Source of the DNA: Flavobacteriales bacterium UBA5869 | GTDB taxonomy: Bacteria; Bacteroidota; Bacteroidia; Flavobacteriales_D; Crocinitomicaceae | Assembly (NCBI GenBank): GCA_002432565.1 | Contig: DJFP01000157.1 | Location: forward strand, 1-5,742 | DNA length: 5,742 nt | Reading direction: 5' to 3' | Shown here: piece after piece, positions 1-5,742 of the stretch | Numbering within the stretch: position 1 is the stretch's first letter | Layout: each line of letters opens with the position of its first letter | The notes under the pieces: generated by a model | Told to the model about the DNA's origin: nothing | The model's input: only the letters and a program-made list of their open reading frames with translations | The model's database searches: none | Made by a program: the position numbers and the translations under genes

Positions 1-986
1 TCAGTTTCGACTTTGTGTTTGGGTTTCAGCTGCTGAGTTAATGGAAACAGCTCCATTTCAGTAAATTGGATTTCCTTCGGAACCGTTGATCCCACTTCAT
101 CCGCATAGAACGAAAGTAAATTTCCGGATTGCATTCCCGAATTTTGAAATAAGATCAATTTCCGTTGTTTTTCCTGCTTGGTGCGGTCAATGATGGCAAA
201 ATTATCCTGGTAACCGGCTATTTCTTCTTCGTAATCGACAGCGACCTGGTTGAGGTGATTCACTAAAAAATAGTTGATCGTCAGTGTTACCAGGAAGAAC
301 GCCAGGATACTCAAGCCGATAACCCGGAATTGCCTGTAATCTTTATAATTCGATCTTGTTTTTTTGAATGTTTCTTCATCAATTGCCTGGTAGAACGAAT
401 CAGGATGATCGACCTTTTGAAAAGTATACTTAATAATAGCTTCCAGGTAAGTCGTCAAAATCTGTTTTTCGGTCAATTCCTGCTCATTTTTGGAAAGAAT
501 TACCTGATCTGAAGTAGGGAAGGAGAGTACATAATCCGATTGGATAGTGCTTAGCTTTTCCAGTTTGAAAGGTAAAATCGACGGTCCGATATATAAGGCC
601 CAAATGAAACCTTTTGCAGCTTCAATCGGTTGCAGAAATTCATCGATGACATTTTTGCGGGCAAAAGAAACCAATATGGAGCCTGAACGTTCGTAACTGT
701 TGAAATAGAATTCATCTTCCCTCCCTGAAACCAGTAGCCGTTCCTTATAATTCGGAGCATTTTCAACACTTCGTGCCAATATACCCGCACCTCTTACATG
801 AATGATGAAAGGAACTGTTTTATCCGCTTTTTTCAGGATTTCTTCCATTGATTCAAAGGCAACCAGGTCATGTGCCGTAGTTTGACCATTGATACCGGCA
901 AAGTACAACAAGGTGTTCCCGGTCTGATTGTGGATCAAAATCAGGTTATACTTTTTGGGGGCACTATGTTGAAAAGGAAGCTTCAT
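1..986 (-). CDS. GspL-like (PilM/PilN-like) single-pass assembly protein, C-terminus cut by the window edge
   Basis: An open frame of 328 full codons runs from the ATG at 986-984 to the left edge with no stop, so the C-terminus lies outside. The ATG follows the secretin stop directly (TAA|ATG, no gap), which fixes the start. The translation begins MKLPFQHSAPKKYNLILIHN. Residues 1-220 are soluble and probably cytoplasmic. The stretch near 58-75 (PFIIHVRGAGILARSV) and the 'ALYIGPSIL' strand near 130-138 resemble the degenerate actin-like fold of GspL/PilM. One membrane segment follows at about 222-242 (IGLSILAFFLVTLTINYFLV), then a charged, probably coiled-coil stretch at about 243-280, then 'LLSFYADEVGSTVPKEIQFTEMEL' at 290-312, typical of the periplasmic ferredoxin-like part of PilN/GspL. 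In the GspL and PilM-PilN families such proteins tie the assembly ATPase to the platform, and that role is inferred here. Sequence conservation in the N-terminal half is weak, so the assignment rests mainly on architecture and on position after the secretin. Confidence 0.72.
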   Translation of the reverse strand, partial: MKLPFQHSAPKKYNLILIHNQTGNTLLYFAGINGQTTAHDLVAFESMEEILKKADKTVPFIIHVRGAGILARSVENAPNYKERLLVSGREDEFYFNSYERSGSILVSFARKNVIDEFLQPIEAAKGFIWALYIGPSILPFKLEKLSTIQSDYVLSFPTSDQVILSKNEQELTEKQILTTYLEAIIKYTFQKVDHPDSFYQAIDEETFKKTRSNYKDYRQFRVIGLSILAFFLVTLTINYFLVNHLNQVAVDYEEEIAGYQDNFAIIDRTKQEKQRKLILFQNSGMQSGNLLSFYADEVGSTVPKEIQFTEMELFPLTQQLKPKHKVET

Positions 987-2894
987 TTAATACGTTACCG
1001 TTGGGCGAATGATGATATGTAATTTATACTTTCGCTTTGATTTATTTCTACTGCTGAATAACCATTTTACAACCGGAACTCTTGACAATAGAGGAACTCC
1101 TTCACCGCTGTTGTTGTTTTGTTTTTTGTCCAAACCGCCCAGCAATACCACATCTCCGTTCTGAACGCGAATTACCGATTCAAAGGTTTGTTTTGTTGCA
1201 TTCGGAGGAGCTGTAGGATCTACCTTACTTCCATCAAAGTCATCATTGGTAAGAGTAATATCCATCGTTACATTACCATCCGAAGAAACGAAAGGTTTAA
1301 TTTTTACTGTCAGATTTGCGTCAACGGATTTCCAGATTTTGGAAGTTAAAACTCCCTGGTTTACAACTGTATTTTGGAAATTAACCTGCTGCTCCTGGTA
1401 ATAAGTTGTTTGTCCTATTGAAACGGTGGCTAAATGACTGCTCAGTGTTGTGATCTTTGGAGTGCTTTCCACATCAATCATTCCATTTGATTCCAGTAAT
1501 TGCAGGGACGCGTAGAAATTTTGGGTTACAGCCCCTAAATTTACTATTCCGAAGCCGTTGATGGTATTTAAAATACTGTTCAGGGTACTTGCTCCCAGGT
1601 TTACGTCTAAAGTTGGAAAAACGGTGCCGCTGGTTACTGTAGGCTTATCTCCAAGTCCAAGTTTCATACCTGTTTTTACTGTGCTGGAACGTTCTGAGAT
1701 CAGGATCATCACATCGATTTGGACTAAAGGAACAACAACGTCAATTGAAGAAAGAAAAGTGCGAAGCTCGCTTGCTTTTCTTGCGGGACCTGTCACGATT
1801 AATGCATTCAATTCCGTAAATTCATTCACATCCAGGTCCTGGATCAATTCTTTTGGAATAGAAGCTTTTACATTTTCAATGGTCCGGTTTTCCATGCGGA
1901 TAACCTCTGTCACGCGGATTCCTTCCGATTTGTTTTCCCCAATCAGGTATAACTTGTTATCTTCCTTGTAAGCATATTTTGTTCCCACGAAAAGCAGGTT
2001 CATAATATCAGAGAGGGTTGCGTTTTGAAGTTCGAAACTGGCTTTTCCCTCCGGTTTATTGTAGAAAAAATAGGGAGTGTTCAACTCATGTGCCGCGTAC
2101 TTAATGATGTCTCCCATTTCGGCATTGTTTGCAATCAAATCAAGTGTTCCGAATTGATTTTTTTTGATTTGTACTCCTGTTTGTTCGAAATCAGAAACTG
2201 GTTTAAAGCTGGAACTTCCACCTTGTGTTGTTCCGGGTTTATCAGGTTTAGCGGCTGAAATATAGGTAATCCCGTTTTCATCTTTTGAACTTTCCAGTCC
2301 GTTTGCTTTCGTAGTCATTTCAATAACCTGGTCGAAGGGCCTGTTCAGAAAGTAACCGGTAATCGGTTTGTCCCGCACATCCGGAGAGATAACAATGTTT
2401 TTATCACTCAAATAACTGATTTCTTTCATGACTTTGTAAAGACTGTCATTTCTCAGGTCAACTGATAAGAATTCATTGGAAGGATTGAACTTTACATCGA
2501 TTTTCTTTTCAAATTTCGGTTGCGGAATTTCTTTTCGTGCTTCTCTTTTGGTAATTGCCAGGATATTACCGACGAAACGGTATTCAATATCGAAATGTTC
2601 GTATAGAAATACCAATACATCCTTCACTCTGGCGTCAAAGAAGTTGTATGAAACAGCGTTATTCAAAACCGGGTCTATGCTGATATTCAGATTGTTCTCG
2701 AGTGCAATTGAATTAACAAGCTCCGATAGCGGCAGTCCGGATACGTTTAATTGAAAAGTATTGTTCAATCCTTTCGAAGTAATACTCAAACTATCCAGTT
2801 TTGCGCGCAGGAGTGGCTCTGTGAAATTTTGGGCACGCACATCCTGTATACAGGCAATGAAGATCAGAAAGAGAATAATCAGGTGTTTTTTCAT
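987..2894 (-). CDS. gspD: Outer-membrane secretin of the GspD/PilQ superfamily
   Basis: This 635-residue protein should form the outer-membrane pore of the machine. A signal peptide spans residues 1-21 (hydrophobic core LIILFLIFIA, cleavage likely after VRA before Gln22). Cys15 lies inside the hydrophobic core behind a poor lipobox, so a lipoprotein is less likely. Three STN-like modules follow at about 46-115, 142-213 and 250-318, with a Gly/Ser/Pro-rich linker at 217-236. An N1/NolW-like domain lies at about 326-385 (ELNALIVTGP...FLSSID). The secretin core spans about 387-633: 'VPLVQIDVMILI', 'LQLLESNGMIDVESTPKITT' with the following 'VSIGQTTYY', 'VKIKPFVSSDGNVTMDI', and the signature 'VQNGDVVLLGGLD...GVPLLSRVPVVKWLF'. 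The chain ends at residue 635 just after the last strand (LHIIIRPTVTY), so no GspD-type C-terminal pilotin-binding extension is present. The start overlaps the ATPase stop by one base (TAATG) and is confirmed by the signal peptide. Secretin identity is firm. The choice between T2SS and pilus subtype is not. Confidence 0.93.
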   Translation of the reverse strand: MKKHLIILFLIFIACIQDVRAQNFTEPLLRAKLDSLSITSKGLNNTFQLNVSGLPLSELVNSIALENNLNISIDPVLNNAVSYNFFDARVKDVLVFLYEHFDIEYRFVGNILAITKREARKEIPQPKFEKKIDVKFNPSNEFLSVDLRNDSLYKVMKEISYLSDKNIVISPDVRDKPITGYFLNRPFDQVIEMTTKANGLESSKDENGITYISAAKPDKPGTTQGGSSSFKPVSDFEQTGVQIKKNQFGTLDLIANNAEMGDIIKYAAHELNTPYFFYNKPEGKASFELQNATLSDIMNLLFVGTKYAYKEDNKLYLIGENKSEGIRVTEVIRMENRTIENVKASIPKELIQDLDVNEFTELNALIVTGPARKASELRTFLSSIDVVVPLVQIDVMILISERSSTVKTGMKLGLGDKPTVTSGTVFPTLDVNLGASTLNSILNTINGFGIVNLGAVTQNFYASLQLLESNGMIDVESTPKITTLSSHLATVSIGQTTYYQEQQVNFQNTVVNQGVLTSKIWKSVDANLTVKIKPFVSSDGNVTMDITLTNDDFDGSKVDPTAPPNATKQTFESVIRVQNGDVVLLGGLDKKQNNNSGEGVPLLSRVPVVKWLFSSRNKSKRKYKLHIIIRPTVTY

Positions 2895-4303
2895 TAGATT
2901 TCAGTTAATATCGGGTAAGCTTCCTCCAGGGAAGTAACTCCGGACTTAATTAATTCAAGTGCTTGTTTATTCAGAGTAATAATATTTCTATCCGCCAGCT
3001 TTTGCTCCACAGTTGATTCGTTATTCTTGATGCTTTCAGACAATTCAAAATCGATTGGAATGACTTCGTAAATTGCTGTCCGGCCTTTATATCCTGTAAA
3101 ATGACAGGTATCACACCCTACAGCTTCAAAGACCTTTTCGGGGATTAGTTTTTCATCAAAATTTCGTGGCCAGTCCAGGGGAGAAGTGGTCACTTCCTGT
3201 TTGCAGTCTACACACAATTTTCGGAGTAAACGCTGAGCAACAGATGTATTAACCGTACTAGCAATCAAGAATGAAGGCACTCCCATGTCAATTAGACGCG
3301 AAATAGTTCCCCATGCAGAGTTGGTATGTATGGTTGATAATACGAGGTGCCCGGTCAAAGCCGCACGAATAGCCATCTGTGCCGTTTCACCGTCTCGGAT
3401 CTCCCCAAGCATGATCACATCCGGGTCCTGGCGCAAAAAGGAGCGCAAAGCACTTGCAAATGTCAACCCGATTTGTTCCTTTAATTGCACCTGGTTGATC
3501 CCTTCCAATGTATATTCGATCGGGTCTTCTACGGTCACAATGTTGCGTTTCTCATCATTGAGCTGCTTCAGGGTAGCGTACAACGTTGTAGTTTTTCCGG
3601 AACCTGTGGGACCACTGATTAAAACGATACCGTTTGGTTTCTTAATACCTTCCAAATAATTTCGAAGATCGTTTTCAGTTAGTCCGAGCTGAGAAATCTG
3701 AATGGAAGAAGCATCTTTTCCGAGGATACGCATCACGATCTTTTCACCGTGAAGCGTAGGTAATATGGAAACACGGATGTCAAAATTCTCGTATTGAATA
3801 CGCCCGTCCTGTGGAAGGCGTTTTTCCGAAATATCTAAATTGGAACGGATCTTCACCTTGTTGATCAACTCCGAATACTCGGCTTTATCGATGGAATAAC
3901 GTTCTATCAAATGCCCGTCAATGCGGATTCTTACACGCGCCCGGTCTTCATAGATTTCGATGTGGATATCACTGCTGCCTAAATGGTTTGCGTCCTGAAT
4001 AATCCGATCAACAAAATCAATGTTTGAATTGAAAATCAATTGTTTTTCCTGGTTTGCCCTTCTGAAAAACTTACCAAGTGCGCGTTGAATGACTTCCGTA
4101 CTCCCCGCGGTCAGTTCTACCGATTTACCCAGCAAGGCACTCAACTCTTCTTCAACAGTTGTCAGATTCTGTGCCTTATCCACATAGAATTTAGCTGCGC
4201 TATCCGATATTTCTACCGGAATGACGCGGTAATGCCATGCCAGGTCGGATGGGATCACCTGCTGCAATTCGGCAGAAACCTGTATGTTGCTCAAATCACT
4301 CAT
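2894..4303 (-). CDS. gspE: GspE/PilB-type assembly ATPase
   Basis: This 469-residue cytoplasmic ATPase should power pseudopilin assembly. A short N-terminal domain (about 1-80) starts almost directly at the 'IPSDLAWHYRVIPV' element of the T2SSE/MshEN N-domain. The N2 domain (about 92-200) carries 'SSDIHIE' and 'RIRIDG' and then 'RLPQDGRI', all typical of the family. The catalytic domain has a Walker A motif GPTGSGKTT at 231-239, an Asp box VEDPIEY at 258-264, a Walker B motif DVIMLGEIRDGETA at 295-308 and a His box HLVLSTIHTN at 319-328. A tetracysteine zinc site is complete at Cys364, Cys367, Cys397 and Cys400, a feature of GspE/PilB extension ATPases and not of PilT retraction ATPases. All catalytic motifs look intact. 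Its start overlaps the peptidase stop by eight bases, and the next in-frame Met is residue 191, so the start is secure. Sequence alone does not separate GspE from PilB; the neighbours do not settle it either. Confidence 0.95.
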   Translation of the reverse strand: MSDLSNIQVSAELQQVIPSDLAWHYRVIPVEISDSAAKFYVDKAQNLTTVEEELSALLGKSVELTAGSTEVIQRALGKFFRRANQEKQLIFNSNIDFVDRIIQDANHLGSSDIHIEIYEDRARVRIRIDGHLIERYSIDKAEYSELINKVKIRSNLDISEKRLPQDGRIQYENFDIRVSILPTLHGEKIVMRILGKDASSIQISQLGLTENDLRNYLEGIKKPNGIVLISGPTGSGKTTTLYATLKQLNDEKRNIVTVEDPIEYTLEGINQVQLKEQIGLTFASALRSFLRQDPDVIMLGEIRDGETAQMAIRAALTGHLVLSTIHTNSAWGTISRLIDMGVPSFLIASTVNTSVAQRLLRKLCVDCKQEVTTSPLDWPRNFDEKLIPEKVFEAVGCDTCHFTGYKGRTAIYEVIPIDFELSESIKNNESTVEQKLADRNIITLNKQALELIKSGVTSLEEAYPILTEI

Positions 4304-4766
4304 ACCACATCGAAAAAGGAGTTATATGATAGTGAACAAGCACCAGGAACGCCAAGGTACAAAGTGAAATATAACCTGCGTAAGGAATAGATTTCTGCGT
4401 TTTGAAAAGTGAAGCCAGCAAATACCCCAGCAGGCTTACAATTGTACTGGCAGTGAAGAAGTAAATAAAGAATGGAAAGCCGAATAACGGTGTAATTGCC
4501 AACAAAACCAAAACATCTCCCAGTCCGAAGTAATCCCTGAACAAATTAGTGGATTTAAACCGGATTCGCACGTATACCAACAAAAAGCTAATCAGTATGC
4601 TTATGAATAGAAAATTGAACCCGAAATGTTCCCAATTCAGATTCTCCCGGTTGTAAATAAATCCACCGATTAGAAGCAAAGGAGGGGTAAACCACCAGAT
4701 CTCCCGGTAGCGAAAATCCTGGTAAAGGATTGACAACAAAATTACTATGACTGCAATAAGAACCAT
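4296..4766 (-). CDS. Compact A24-type prepilin peptidase, lacking the methyltransferase half
   Basis: This 156-residue, very hydrophobic protein has about six membrane segments (roughly 2-16, 23-37, 48-66, 82-98, 100-121, 128-148). It carries the two aspartates expected of the GxGD aspartyl protease family: Asp17 in 'ILYQDFRYREI', matching the 'D-x-R-x-x-x-I' element after the first helix, and Asp84 in 'FGLGDVLVL', the GxGD motif. 'IPYAGYISL' at 127-135 matches the conserved 'P-[FY]-x-P/G-[FY]' stretch near the C-terminus. The expected role is cleavage of the pseudopilin leader at the cytoplasmic face of the inner membrane, most likely that of the gene directly upstream. It is about half the length of PilD/GspO proteins (about 290 residues) and lacks their N-terminal cysteine-rich methyltransferase region, as in the short TadV/CpaA-like peptidases. 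The start overlaps the pseudopilin stop by one base (TAATG), and the next Met is at 153. Confidence 0.87.
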   Translation of the reverse strand: MVLIAVIVILLSILYQDFRYREIWWFTPPLLLIGGFIYNRENLNWEHFGFNFLFISILISFLLVYVRIRFKSTNLFRDYFGLGDVLVLLAITPLFGFPFFIYFFTASTIVSLLGYLLASLFKTQKSIPYAGYISLCTLAFLVLVHYHITPFSMWYE

Positions 4767-5179
4767 TAATCCGGTTGTGTTTCTTTAGGTTGCCCTTCCT
4801 GGTCTATTTCCCAGATATTGTACTTTCCATCTCCGTTAAAATCTTGAACGGCTTCTGCTTTCGCTTTGAATCCGGAAGGGGAAGCTTCCACAATAGTAAT
4901 ACGGTACAAAGCTGTTCCGCCTTCCGTAATTAATTTATGCGGAATGTAGTTAATTTCTTTCGTGTCCAGCGAATACTTGGAATACTGCAGGAAATAAGCG
5001 TATTGTAGATTGTGGATCATCCGAAGTTCCTGCTGGGCTTCCATACTCTTGGTACGTGTAGCGATCCCGCTTTGATTGGGAATCACCAGCATTAATAGAA
5101 TTCCCATAATTGCCAAAACAATCAAAATCTCTGCTAAAGAGAAGGCTTTCAGTTTTTTATGTTTATTTAATTTCATCAT
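4766..5179 (-). CDS. gspG: GspG-like pseudopilin / type IV pilin-like protein
   Basis: This 137-residue protein has a class III (prepilin) signal: a basic 12-residue leader (MMKLNKHKKLKA), predicted cleavage after Ala12, mature Phe+1, Glu+5 (Glu17), a hydrophobic helix at 18-33 and Pro34, which is the conserved Pro+22 of type IV pilins. Position -1 is Ala, not the usual Gly. A globular C-terminal domain follows, with 'FKAKAEAVQ' leading into a complete EF-hand-like loop at 113-124 (DFNGDGKYNIWE), recalling the calcium site of GspG. The length fits the GspG family (about 140). The product should be the main subunit of the periplasmic pseudopilus, polymerised by the ATPase and platform encoded beside it, and processed by the peptidase encoded immediately downstream. 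It is the only pilin-like gene here; minor pseudopilins may lie elsewhere. The start overlaps the platform-gene stop by four bases. A second ATG at 5176-5174 is also possible and would shorten the leader by one residue. Major rather than minor pilin is inferred. Confidence 0.88.
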   Translation of the reverse strand: MMKLNKHKKLKAFSLAEILIVLAIMGILLMLVIPNQSGIATRTKSMEAQQELRMIHNLQYAYFLQYSKYSLDTKEINYIPHKLITEGGTALYRITIVEASPSGFKAKAEAVQDFNGDGKYNIWEIDQEGQPKETQPD

Positions 5180-5742
5180 TTAATGACATTACTCAGGTTA
5201 AACATTGGCAAATACATGGATACCATAATTACTCCTACAATTAAACCAATAATCACAATAATGGCGGGCTCAATAATCGTCCCGATCATTTTCGTTCGAT
5301 ATTCAATCTCGTCGTTGTACTGAATTGTTAATCGATGGAAAGTTTGATCTAATTGATTGATTTCTTCGGCGATTTTTATTAGCGAAATTAATCTTTTATC
5401 CAGAATTTCAAACTTACTTAAACCTTCATGCAGTGAATTTCCTGCCAGAATTTCCTCTTTTGCAGCCAGAATCATTTGCTGCATCGGATAAAAACGGATC
5501 ATCTCGGATACCAGGTCCAATGCTTTTACAAGCGGAGTTTTAGCTTCCAGCAACAATGCCATACTTTGACAAAAGCGCGCAATATAAATTTTTTGGATCA
5601 GCTTCCCGAAAATGGGAATTTTAAGAATAAAGTTTCCGCTGAGTTTACGGAACCAGTCTTCGTTTTTTTGCGAGTAAAGATATACTCCTGTTCCAATCCC
5701 AATAAGCAGGAACCAAAACATAAATGACCCGAAGTTTTCGGA
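5176..5742 (-). CDS. gspF: GspF/PilC-type inner-membrane platform protein, N-terminus beyond the window edge
   Basis: The frame is open to the right edge (residues SENFGSF precede the Met at 5721-5719), so this Met is internal and only the last 188 or so codons are present. GspF proteins are usually about 400 residues, so roughly the second half is seen. Numbered from Met at 5721, a membrane segment lies at about 2-16 (WFLLIGIGTGVYLYS). A full T2SSF cytoplasmic domain follows, with 'IPIFGKLIQKIYIARFCQSMALLLEAKTPLVKAL' at 35-68 and 'EILAGNSLHEGL' at 90-101. The usual 'GE-x-S/T-G' element appears as 'IAEEINQLDQTF' at 117-128, with its first Gly replaced by Ala. The terminal membrane helix at about 148-170 contains the conserved Glu-Pro pair (151-152), followed by 'YLPMFNLSNVIK'. 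The family forms the inner-membrane platform on which the ATPase acts to assemble pseudopilin. It overlaps the pseudopilin start by four bases (ATGA). Confidence 0.93.
   Translation of the reverse strand, partial: SENFGSFMFWFLLIGIGTGVYLYSQKNEDWFRKLSGNFILKIPIFGKLIQKIYIARFCQSMALLLEAKTPLVKALDLVSEMIRFYPMQQMILAAKEEILAGNSLHEGLSKFEILDKRLISLIKIAEEINQLDQTFHRLTIQYNDEIEYRTKMIGTIIEPAIIVIIGLIVGVIMVSMYLPMFNLSNVIK

Noticed and set aside
551..790. Minus-strand frame of 79 codons
   Set aside because: It lies wholly inside the GspL-like gene in another frame and has no family resemblance. The longer gene is supported by a membrane helix, PilN-like end and exact abutment to the secretin.
1830..1844. Perfect 7-base inverted repeat (ATCCAGG-T-CCTGGAT)
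   Set aside because: It lies inside the secretin coding sequence for Ile-Gln-Asp-Leu-Asp, has a one-base centre that cannot form a stable loop, and has no T-run, so it looks codon-driven.
1558..1971. Plus-strand frame of 137 codons
   Set aside because: It is antisense to the secretin core, whose conserved motifs are clear. Its translation is Ser/Thr/Ile-rich with no recognisable domain.
2847..2852. Possible lipoprotein Cys at residue 15 of the secretin
   Set aside because: The residues before it (Phe-Ile-Ala) are a poor lipobox and Cys15 is within the hydrophobic core. An ordinary Ala21|Gln22 cleavage fits better.
3285..3659. Plus-strand frame of 124 codons
   Set aside because: It is antisense to the Walker A/B region of the ATPase and is a by-product of codon bias in a strongly conserved region.
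4040..4390. Plus-strand frame of 116 codons
   Set aside because: It crosses the antisense of two well-supported genes (ATPase start and peptidase end), with no start context or domain.
1..5742. Frequent CCTGG/CCAGG pentamers across the window
   Set aside because: Most fall at Leu CTG codons followed by G-starting codons on the minus strand, with no regular spacing. Codon preference explains them without a regulatory or methylation-site array.

Overview
The window comes from a bacterium with moderate-to-low GC. It most likely belongs to the Bacteroidota, perhaps a Flavobacteriales-type genome. That placement is an inference from three things: a secretin signal peptide ending in an Ala|Gln site, no Shine-Dalgarno sequence before any start, and a pseudopilin leader of the 'K-A|F-S-L' style. 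No rRNA or other taxonomic marker is present.

The whole window is one minus-strand operon with no intergenic space. In order of transcription (right to left) it holds: the C-terminal half of a GspF/PilC-type inner-membrane platform protein (cut by the right edge); a GspG-like pseudopilin; a compact A24-type prepilin peptidase; a GspE/PilB-type assembly ATPase; a secretin of the GspD/PilQ superfamily; and a GspL-like (PilM/PilN-like) single-pass assembly protein (cut by the left edge). Every junction overlaps by 1-8 bases or abuts with no gap (TGA/ATG, TAATG, 8-nt overlap, TAATG, TAA|ATG), so the genes are almost certainly co-transcribed and probably translationally coupled. No promoter, terminator, RNA gene, mobile element or CRISPR array was seen. 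The operon runs past both edges.

Together the genes encode the core of a type II secretion / type IV pilus superfamily machine. The peptidase would mature the pseudopilin. The cytoplasmic ATPase would drive pseudopilin polymerisation through the platform protein, with the GspL-like protein coupling ATPase and platform. The secretin would form the outer-membrane pore. Whether the machine secretes proteins, makes a pilus or takes up DNA cannot be decided here: no PilT-type retraction ATPase, minor pseudopilins or substrate lie in the window.

The parts that depart from the textbook families are: a secretin with three tandem STN-like modules before its N1-type domain; a prepilin peptidase with no N-terminal methyltransferase half; a pseudopilin with Ala instead of Gly before the cleavage site and a complete EF-hand-like loop near its C-terminus; an ATPase with a shortened N-terminal domain; and an unusual gene order, F-G-peptidase-E-D-L.
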